Source: an uncultured Victivallales bacterium (GTDB lineage: Bacteria; Verrucomicrobiota; Lentisphaeria; Oligosphaerales; JAFGRS01). From it: a stretch of 13,968 nucleotides of DNA. A program made the translations under genes and the position numbers. The notes beneath the pieces were generated by a model, which worked only from the letters and a program-made list of their open reading frames with translations, searched no databases and was not told the DNA's origin. The stretch covers positions 1-13,968 of the forward strand of contig CAILKC010000584.1 of assembly GCA_903834675.1 (NCBI GenBank), written 5' to 3'. Positions 8,398 through 13,968 of this stretch are shown in pieces (the first letter of the stretch is position 1; each line of letters begins with the position of its first letter).

Positions 8398-8551
8398 AGT
8401 CTCGGTTCGTGTCTTGTAGCACCGGCATGTCAGCCACAGAATGGGTGATCTCAGAGGTGGCGGAGGACGCGGAGGTCACGGGCTCGGCGCGGTTGGCGTC
8501 GCGTGCGCCGGGCCACTAGAGCGTCGACGAGGCTGAGCGGAGGAGCCGGAC

Positions 8552-8570
8552 CTGCTTGAACTGCAAGCAG
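8552..8570 (+). promoter_or_regulatory. Perfect hairpin abutting the ATPase Shine-Dalgarno
   Basis: CTGCTTG (8552-8558), a 5-base AACTG loop and CAAGCAG (8564-8570) form a perfect 7-base-pair stem. Its 3' arm overlaps the first two bases of the AGAGGAG ribosome binding site (8569-8575) of the gene at 8582. It could tune translation or be a protein-binding site; chance cannot be excluded. Confidence 0.4.
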
Positions 8571-8581
8571 AGGAGTCATCG

Positions 8582-9718
8582 ATGGCATACTTCACACTGC
8601 GCATCCGCGACTTCAGGGTACTTGAATGCTTCGAGTGGAGTCCGGACGGCGTGTGCGTGTTGTCCGGGGCCAACGGCGCGGGGAAGTCGACCACCCTCGA
8701 TGCCTTCTGGTTTCTGCGGACGTTGTTCGCGGGGGGCAACGAGTCGGCGTTCCTGGCTGTCGATGGTGGCGCATTTCGGCGCTGGGACGCCGAGGCGGAC
8801 ACGCCGGTAGAGTTCTCGCTTGAGGTTCAGAACATTAGGTGGACGCTGCGCTTACCGATGTCGGCGCACGGTATCAGGGGGGCTTGGGGGGAGGAACTCT
8901 TTCGCGATGACCAGATCGTGCTCCGAGCCGGGATGTTCCAGGACGAATGGTTTCTTGGCGTCGACCGTCAGTCGCGTGACGAGAAGCGCTGCTGTGCCAA
9001 GGTGCTCTGGGATCGGGGTACGGCATCCTGGATGCAGCCCTTGGTTGACGTTCTCGATGGCCTTCGCCTCTACCCGACCTACTGGCTCAACAAAGTCAAG
9101 CAGGTCGAACCCAACGGCGCGGCTGACTCCTACCTGCATGGCAGCGGGCGCAACGTCTGGTCGGTGCTGGCGAACTGGAAGGGCTCGCCACTACGATACC
9201 GCGGCCAGTTCGAGTGGGTCATGGCCGAGGCTCGTCGCGCCTTTCCAGGCATCATCGGGACCATCGAGTTCGACCGCGGACTGCCTTACCTTTTTCGCCA
9301 CGGCGCGACGGACCCGGCGGAAGGATTGTTGCCCAGTCGCGCGGCCGACGGTCTGCTGACAGGGCTTCTTCATCTGGTTGCGGTGGCAGGCGCGAGAAGC
9401 GGTTCTCTGGTTGCCTTCGACGAGGTCGAGAACCATCTCCACCCCTACGCCATCCGCTCGCTGGTTGGGGCCATGCGACAGCAGGCAGAGGAGCGCCACC
9501 TTACCATCGTCCTAACCACGCACTCCCCCGTGGTCTTGAACCAGTTCCGAGAGGAACCCGAGCAGGTTTTTGTTCTCGGCCACAATGATCCCGAACTGCC
9601 GGATCCCGCCAGAATGACCGATTTGCACACCGACGAGTGGCTGGCTCAGGCGAAACTGGGTACGCTCTACGAGCGGCTGGCGTTTGGGGCTCCCGACATT
9701 CGTGAGGATGTTCGATGA
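8582..9718 (+). CDS. AAA/ABC-type ATPase (AAA_21/AAA_15, OLD-like)
   Basis: 378 residues from ATG 8582, six bases after a strong AGAGGAG (8569-8575). It has Walker A GANGAGKST (29-37), a signature-like SRAADG (252-257), Walker B with catalytic acid AFDEVENHLHP (278-288, Asp280/Glu281) and a switch histidine in TTHSP (His314). This is the single-chain SMC/RecF-like ATPase layout found in AAA_21, AAA_15 and OLD-family proteins, with an insert between Walker A and the signature. Relatives commonly pair with a nuclease or TOPRIM partner in anti-phage and other conflict modules, where the ATPase senses or gates the effector. The stop overlaps the next start (ATGA at 9715-9718), so the two proteins should be made in a fixed ratio and probably form a complex. 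No membrane segment is seen; it should be cytoplasmic. Confidence 0.88.
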   Translation: MAYFTLRIRDFRVLECFEWSPDGVCVLSGANGAGKSTTLDAFWFLRTLFAGGNESAFLAVDGGAFRRWDAEADTPVEFSLEVQNIRWTLRLPMSAHGIRGAWGEELFRDDQIVLRAGMFQDEWFLGVDRQSRDEKRCCAKVLWDRGTASWMQPLVDVLDGLRLYPTYWLNKVKQVEPNGAADSYLHGSGRNVWSVLANWKGSPLRYRGQFEWVMAEARRAFPGIIGTIEFDRGLPYLFRHGATDPAEGLLPSRAADGLLTGLLHLVAVAGARSGSLVAFDEVENHLHPYAIRSLVGAMRQQAEERHLTIVLTTHSPVVLNQFREEPEQVFVLGHNDPELPDPARMTDLHTDEWLAQAKLGTLYERLAFGAPDIREDVR

Positions 9719-10662
9719 GGGTGGCTGTCCTTCCCACCGGTCGCACCGAGTTGCGTGGCCTGGGGCGGGCCTTGGGGCGCTTGTTCCCTGGCCATGAGTT
9801 CTACTGCCTCGCAGACCCAGCCGAAGACGATCGGCACAGCCGGGAGTCGCCCTATCGAGGCTTCACGAGCCTGGCACTGCGGATGGCTGATGAAGTGGAC
9901 CCGCCAGAGTCGGCCTGCGATCTGGTGGGGAGCGCAGCCGCGGAAGCGCTTGGAGATCGACGCCGAGAGGCTGCCGACCTGGTGTTGGTTGTTGATGACC
10001 TGGAACTCTGCAACGCGAATCAGCCTGCGCGGGTCGTGGCTGTGATGCGAAAGGCGGTCGAGAAACACCTGGGTAACCTCCACCCGCAAATAGGTATTTA
10101 CACGCGGACGCGGAACGCGCTACTCACGAAGGTTTCGTTTCACCTGATCGCTCCCATGATCGAGGCGTGGTTCTTCGCCGATCCAGCGGCGCTTCAGCGC
10201 GCAGGCGTTCCGGCAGGTATGCCGGTGTGCTTCGCCGCGAGCACGGACCCGGAAGCGTTCGTGACCGTGGACGCGGCCTATCTTGCCGCCACGGCGGCAG
10301 GTTGCTCGGTCCTTTCGACCCTTCCTCTCAACAAGCAGAAGAAGCATCGCCCTGCGTGGATAGGAACGCTGCCGCGCGAGCGACACCCAAAGGGCTACCT
10401 GCAATGGCTCTGTCGAGCGCCCGGGGAGCGTTCATGCACAACCTACTCCGAGACGGCCGATGGCGGCCCGGCACTCGCTGACATCGGCTGGCAGATGCTG
10501 CTCGGGAGGCCGGGGGTTCATTTCCAGTTTCTGCGCGCACTGATCCAGGACCTTGAGGATGGTCTCAACCGTCCGTTGGCAAACCTTCCCGTGAACAGCA
10601 CCGCCTCCCCGGTGACGGCCCGCAGTGGTGCGCCGCTGAACGCGGTTCTGCGCAATCTCTGA
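9715..10662 (+). CDS. DUF4276/TOPRIM-like protein, partner of the ATPase
   Basis: 315 residues. ATG 9715 overlaps the ATPase stop by four bases, with GAGGA (9704-9708) six bases upstream. The pattern fits DUF4276 (RloB/OLD-TOPRIM-like): an N-terminal strand then TGRTE (8-12), VLVVDDLEL (90-98) after a long insert, and IEAWFFAD (149-156), the E-x-W-x-x-x-D hallmark. The C-terminal part, with a Lys-rich segment, YLQWLC and a final helical region, also resembles that family. A canonical TOPRIM has Glu in an EGxTE motif and a DxD; here the first Glu position is Thr8 and the acidic pair reads D94-D95-x-E97. It may therefore be a divergent nuclease or a non-catalytic partner. At 315 residues it is longer than the roughly 200-240 I recall for DUF4276. 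Family assignment is by motif only. Confidence 0.6.
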   Translation: MRVAVLPTGRTELRGLGRALGRLFPGHEFYCLADPAEDDRHSRESPYRGFTSLALRMADEVDPPESACDLVGSAAAEALGDRRREAADLVLVVDDLELCNANQPARVVAVMRKAVEKHLGNLHPQIGIYTRTRNALLTKVSFHLIAPMIEAWFFADPAALQRAGVPAGMPVCFAASTDPEAFVTVDAAYLAATAAGCSVLSTLPLNKQKKHRPAWIGTLPRERHPKGYLQWLCRAPGERSCTTYSETADGGPALADIGWQMLLGRPGVHFQFLRALIQDLEDGLNRPLANLPVNSTASPVTARSGAPLNAVLRNL

Positions 10663-10867
10663 CCGACCGTAGCCCGTACGAGGAACCGAGAGTGAGGGTA
10701 AGCCTAGAAGGGCCAGGGATGGATACCTGAGAACCTGGATGTGGCGTCAACGCTGCGTTACGCCGGGGGCCACACGAGCAGTGTCAACATGCCGGTACTT
10801 GCGGCGCGGCGAGGGTTGCGCGGGTCCGTCTTGTGGAACAGGTCGCGGTTGATAGGAGTACCGTGCG
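10663..10867. other. 205-base non-coding region before the second lyase-like gene
   Basis: No gene is supported. A strong bulged hairpin lies at 10743-10764. I find no clear promoter, although transcription of the downstream gene must begin here or read through from the ATPase pair. AGGAG at 10854-10858 is the ribosome binding site of the gene at 10868. Confidence 0.5.
10743..10764. terminator. GC-rich hairpin, possible terminator of the ATPase pair
   Basis: GGCGTCAACG (10743-10752), loop CTG, and CGTTACGCC (10756-10764) pair over nine bases with one bulged C. It lies 80 bases after the DUF4276 stop. No T run follows, so classical intrinsic termination is doubtful. It could instead be an extragenic repeat unit or a regulatory hairpin for the downstream gene. 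Confidence 0.3.
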
Positions 10868-13800
10868 ATGAAATCCGGCGTGCTGTTGATCTCGCTTCTT
10901 TCTGTAGCCGTCGGTGCGGCGGAGGCGCCGTCGGCCAAGGGCGCGGTTCCTACCTTCAGCAGTGCGGTGGCACTGCGACTGGGTACGCCGTTGGTCAGCA
11001 ACGGCCGGGCGCCGGTGATCCTGGCGCCGACCCACGCGGCGGGGCAGGCGGCGGCGGTGGCGCTGCAGACTGGGTTGACGTCGCGGCTGGGGGTGGCGCC
11101 GGTGGTGGTGATGCGTCTGGCCGAGGCGAACCCCGGCCAGCAGACCTGCATCGCCCTGGGGAACATGCTCGACAACGAGTTGCTGACCCGCCTGTACTTC
11201 AGCCGTTACACCTTCGAAGACGCCCGGTTCCCCGGGCCCGCGGGCTTCACTGTGCATACGGTCTACGATCCCCAGCATTGGGGGGGAGGTCAGAACGTCA
11301 TCGTGCTGGGCGCCAGTCGCCCGGAGGCGCTGGCCCTGGCCGTCGAGCGCTTCCTGGGGCTGCTGCAGGGCACTGGAGCGAGCGCCGAAGTGCCCTACGC
11401 GCAGGTGGTCGAACCGGTGCAGAAGCTGACCCCCGCGGCCCGCGCCGCCCTGGCGGCCAAGGCGCCGGAGCCGTCCTTCACCGCCTTCCGCAGCAACGCG
11501 GAGCTGTATCTCAAGAGTGGCGAGGAGGCCTATGCGCAGATGGCCCTGGCGGCTCTCGACATCATGGTGGGTATCTACGGCAAGGATGCCGCCCGCAAGA
11601 GCCCCTGGCCCGAGGAGACGACCGCGGGCGACATCTTTGCGGCCTGGGATGCCTTCGAGGAGTGTCCGCTGATCACGCCGGAGAAGCGCGCCGCCTACCT
11701 TGGCGCCTTCTTCCTGTGGAGCCGCGATCTCACCAAGCGCTCCTACGAGTACAGCCGTATCGACGAGACCTTCACGGTGACCTGGAATCACACCACCTTC
11801 GCCCTGCTGGGGCTGTATCACGCCGGACGCTACTTCGACCGCCATTTCGGCGTGCCCGAGGCGGCGGAGTGGGCCCGCCGCGCGCGTCTTGGCTTCAGCG
11901 CCCAGGCGCGTTCCTGGAAACCGCAGGAGGACGCCGACAGCTACCTGGTGCTGACCCTGCGGCACGTGCTCGATTACGCGCTGGCCGAATGGGACCTGCG
12001 CTTCTTCGAGTCGGGGTTGATCCGGCAGTACGCCGACTACGTGGTTGCCTGCGGCGACAACCGCCAGTGGCCCGCCGGCTTCGGCGACAGCGGCTACTCG
12101 AGCGCCCCGACCATGGCCCTGGCAGCGCTGCCGGTGGCGTTTTGGTGGACCCGCGACGGGGCCTACCTCTGGATCCTGAACGCGGTGTCTCCCAAGGGCG
12201 TCTGGCAGAATCCCTACTGGCAGGATGTCCAGCCCCATCCGCCGACGCGTTTCACCGGGTTGAATGTCTTGCCGCTGGACCGGCAGATTTACGAGGACAC
12301 GCAGAAACGGCCATCCTACAACGAGGAGTTTGCCAAGGCCGAGGTGTCCTTTGAAGAGGCCTGGGACAAGATCAGTTTTCGCGAAAACTGGACGCCTGAG
12401 GGGCAGTACCTTCTCCTGGACGGCTTCGGCCGGGGCAAGCACCTGCACTTTGACACCAACGGCATCACCACCTTCGTGCAGGATGGGGAACGCTGGCTGC
12501 TCGACCATGACTACCTGGTGCGTAACACCACCGAGCACTCGCTGCTGTCGGTGCTGCGCGAGGGGCGCGGCGCGGCGCTGATTCCGAGTCTGGCCGGCCT
12601 TGCCAGCGTCGGCGAGCTGCCGGGGCTGGCCGCCACGCGTACCTGGGTCAAGGGCTACAACGGGGTCGACTGGGAGCGTCAGGTGCTGTGGTGCAAAGGC
12701 GCCTGGTTCCTGGTGCGGGACACGGTTACCGCCCGGGAGGCGGGGCGCTACGACCTGGATCTGACCTGGAAGACCATCGACCGCGGCAGCCAGACGGTTG
12801 ACGCCGAGGGGCGCTTCCTGGCCCGTCGTGGCGGCGCTTATGTGAGCGACGGACTGTCAACCCTCGCGGATCCGCAGGCCAGCCACGGCAAGGCGGTGGT
12901 TCTCGGCGAGCCCAGCTCCCGGCTGGTGTTCGGCGTCGAGCTTGGGGCGGGCAACTGGGAGGTGGACGTGATTGGCTACGGCACGGATGGCAGCAACGAC
13001 TCCGTCTATGTCAGCCTCGACGGTAGTGAAGCCCTGGCGGCGCACCTGCCGCAGGGCGCCTTCGGGCCCTCCCGCGGGGCGTTTGAGGCGGGCTCAGGCA
13101 CGCCCAAGCTCACCCTGGCAAGCGGCGGGCGCCACGTGGTCCAGGTCACATTGCGCGAGAATCCGCCGGTGCGTCTTGACCGGCTCGAGTTCCGTCGCCC
13201 GGGGGTGCCGCCGGTGGTCATTGAGGCCGCAACGGCGCCGGGGGTGGCGGCGGCGGACCTCGGACGGCTGCCGCCACTGGCTCTGCACATTGATGCCGCG
13301 GAGCCGGTGCAGGCATGGGTCACGAATCACGTTCGCCAAGGCATCTCGGTGCCCGTCTCGATCCTGCATCAGCGGCGCTCGGCGGAGCTGCAAGCCGGTC
13401 AGCCGGTCAGCTTCTGCTCACTGGTCAGCGCCACCGGTCCGGCCCATCCTACGGAGTTTGCGGTTCAAGCGCTGCTGCCGGGCGCCTACCGGGTCGCCTC
13501 AGCTCAGAGCGCCGCGGCGGCGGGGTTCGGGTCGGTCAGCCTGGGCGCCTGGCAGTGCGTTGCGGGGGCCTGGTTGGTGCAAGGGACGTCAGCCCAGCTT
13601 GTGGCGGCCAGCAGTGTCGGCCTCAAAGAGTCCCGGCTGGGGTTTGAGCCGGCCGCCAACCTGGCTCTGGACCTGGCCCGCGGGCGGCTGACCGTGATCG
13701 CCGCGGCGCCGACCCGCCTCACGGTGGTGGGCTGTACCGTCGAATCCCCGGCGGCGCCGACGGTGCAAGGGGTCGTGATGCTGCCGGCGGGGACGCATGA

Positions 13801-13968
13801 ACTAGGGCTTAAAGGGCTTGACGCGGCGAGTCTGGCGGAGGTTCCAAGCCTGGCGGCGCCGCCTGCGGTCGCCGCGACGGCGACCGTCGTGCGGCCGCCC
13901 GCCCTGGAGCCGCTGTGGAGCCTCACCCTGGCGGCGGGACAGCCGGTGTTCCGCGTCACTCCCGCGGA
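10868..13968 (+). CDS. Second giant secreted heparinase II/III-like protein, 3' end outside window
   Basis: An open frame from ATG 10868 runs to the window edge with 1033 codons and no stop. AGGAG (10854-10858) lies nine bases upstream. A signal peptide (1-18, MKSGVLLISLLSVAVGAA) is followed by a GH67-N-terminal-like domain (about 45-170), an alpha/alpha toroid (about 180-490) with TWNHTTF (305-311), and a heparinase-type beta-sandwich (about 500-685) with HLHFD (525-529), Tyr549 and EHS (556-558). Next come a CBM-like/GH115-C-like sandwich (about 685-780, IGYGTDGSNDSVYVSL), further beta-rich sequence and an Ala/Pro linker. It is a paralogue of the protein at 2047-6669: shared anchors include SFRE, YLLLDG, H-x-H-x-D, KP-x-ED and DL-x-xFE. 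It lacks that protein's N-terminal CBM. The linker ending PPALEPLW mirrors the one before the F5/8C and propeller domains, so these may follow beyond the edge. Confidence 0.85.
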   Translation, partial: MKSGVLLISLLSVAVGAAEAPSAKGAVPTFSSAVALRLGTPLVSNGRAPVILAPTHAAGQAAAVALQTGLTSRLGVAPVVVMRLAEANPGQQTCIALGNMLDNELLTRLYFSRYTFEDARFPGPAGFTVHTVYDPQHWGGGQNVIVLGASRPEALALAVERFLGLLQGTGASAEVPYAQVVEPVQKLTPAARAALAAKAPEPSFTAFRSNAELYLKSGEEAYAQMALAALDIMVGIYGKDAARKSPWPEETTAGDIFAAWDAFEECPLITPEKRAAYLGAFFLWSRDLTKRSYEYSRIDETFTVTWNHTTFALLGLYHAGRYFDRHFGVPEAAEWARRARLGFSAQARSWKPQEDADSYLVLTLRHVLDYALAEWDLRFFESGLIRQYADYVVACGDNRQWPAGFGDSGYSSAPTMALAALPVAFWWTRDGAYLWILNAVSPKGVWQNPYWQDVQPHPPTRFTGLNVLPLDRQIYEDTQKRPSYNEEFAKAEVSFEEAWDKISFRENWTPEGQYLLLDGFGRGKHLHFDTNGITTFVQDGERWLLDHDYLVRNTTEHSLLSVLREGRGAALIPSLAGLASVGELPGLAATRTWVKGYNGVDWERQVLWCKGAWFLVRDTVTAREAGRYDLDLTWKTIDRGSQTVDAEGRFLARRGGAYVSDGLSTLADPQASHGKAVVLGEPSSRLVFGVELGAGNWEVDVIGYGTDGSNDSVYVSLDGSEALAAHLPQGAFGPSRGAFEAGSGTPKLTLASGGRHVVQVTLRENPPVRLDRLEFRRPGVPPVVIEAATAPGVAAADLGRLPPLALHIDAAEPVQAWVTNHVRQGISVPVSILHQRRSAELQAGQPVSFCSLVSATGPAHPTEFAVQALLPGAYRVASAQSAAAAGFGSVSLGAWQCVAGAWLVQGTSAQLVAASSVGLKESRLGFEPAANLALDLARGRLTVIAAAPTRLTVVGCTVESPAAPTVQGVVMLPAGTHELGLKGLDAASLAEVPSLAAPPAVAATATVVRPPALEPLWSLTLAAGQPVFRVTPA

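Larger units (their letters stand above)
8307..8581. other. 275-base non-coding region before the ATPase gene
   Basis: No gene is supported here. It holds a possible promoter (8370-8397), purine-rich short repeats built on GCGGAGG (about 8456-8476 and 8537-8545), and a hairpin next to the ATPase ribosome binding site. I see no T-tailed terminator for the metallophosphoesterase operon; CCGG-CTAA-CCGG (8346-8357) is only a 4-base stem. Such a long leader marks the ATPase pair as a separate transcription unit. Confidence 0.5.

Noticed and set aside
8427..8519. A 30-codon frame (MSATEWVISEV...) in the leader of the ATPase gene
   Set aside because: It has no Shine-Dalgarno and no recognised family. 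It could be a leader peptide or a small antitoxin, but nothing beyond an open frame supports it.
8307..10867. Transposon or integrase ends around the ATPase pair
   Set aside because: By reading both flanks I found no matching inverted ends, direct repeats, tRNA or recombinase gene.
10741..12354. A 537-codon + strand frame overlapping the second giant gene
   Set aside because: Low-complexity Arg/Gly-rich translation. The +2-shifted frame from 10868 has a signal peptide, a ribosome binding site and clear homology to the first giant protein.
10784..12538. A 584-codon minus-strand frame opposite the second giant gene
   Set aside because: Shadow of the real coding strand; it has no domain or usable ribosome binding site.

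Overview
The window is GC-rich bacterial DNA, roughly two thirds G+C by eye. It holds seven protein-coding genes and no recognisable rRNA, tRNA, CRISPR array or insertion sequence. Several features together suggest a free-living polysaccharide degrader from the PVC superphylum (Planctomycetota, Verrucomicrobiota, Lentisphaerota), Armatimonadota or a similar lineage: very large secreted multidomain carbohydrate-active proteins, a PEGA plus SUMF1-type (formylglycine-generating-enzyme-like) protein, FG-GAP repeats, and heavy use of GCG/GGC/CTG codons. The phylum cannot be fixed from the sequence alone.

Layout. Positions 1-225 are non-coding and end in a good sigma-70-type promoter (TTGTGC, 17 bases, TATAAT). 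It drives a secreted PEGA / coiled-coil / SUMF1-domain protein (226-2034, +). This gene converges, with a 12-base gap, on a giant secreted heparinase II/III-like protein (2047-6669, -; 1540 residues) that ends in an F5/8C-like domain and an FG-GAP propeller. A 97-base divergent region with two perfect inverted repeats separates it from a probable two-gene operon on the + strand: a zinc-ribbon membrane protein (6769-7332) and an exported calcineurin-like metallophosphoesterase (7365-8306).

A 275-base non-coding stretch then leads to a translationally coupled pair: an AAA/ABC-type ATPase (8582-9718) and a DUF4276/TOPRIM-like protein (9715-10662). Such pairs are typical of prokaryotic conflict (anti-phage) modules and look like cargo here. 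After another 205 non-coding bases a second giant gene (10868 to the window end, +) runs off the edge with 1033 codons visible and no stop. It is a clear paralogue of the first giant protein.

How the genes may work together. The two giant proteins share a domain order: a GH67-N-terminal-like alpha/beta domain, an alpha/alpha toroid with an Asn-His motif, then a heparinase-type beta-sandwich with an H-x-H-x-D motif. They are best read as secreted polysaccharide lyases acting on uronic-acid-containing glycans. The SUMF1-domain protein lacks one of the two catalytic cysteines of true formylglycine-generating enzymes, so it is more likely a binding or structural protein than a sulfatase activator. 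The ATPase/DUF4276 pair probably has nothing to do with glycan breakdown and is the strongest candidate for a less-described system.
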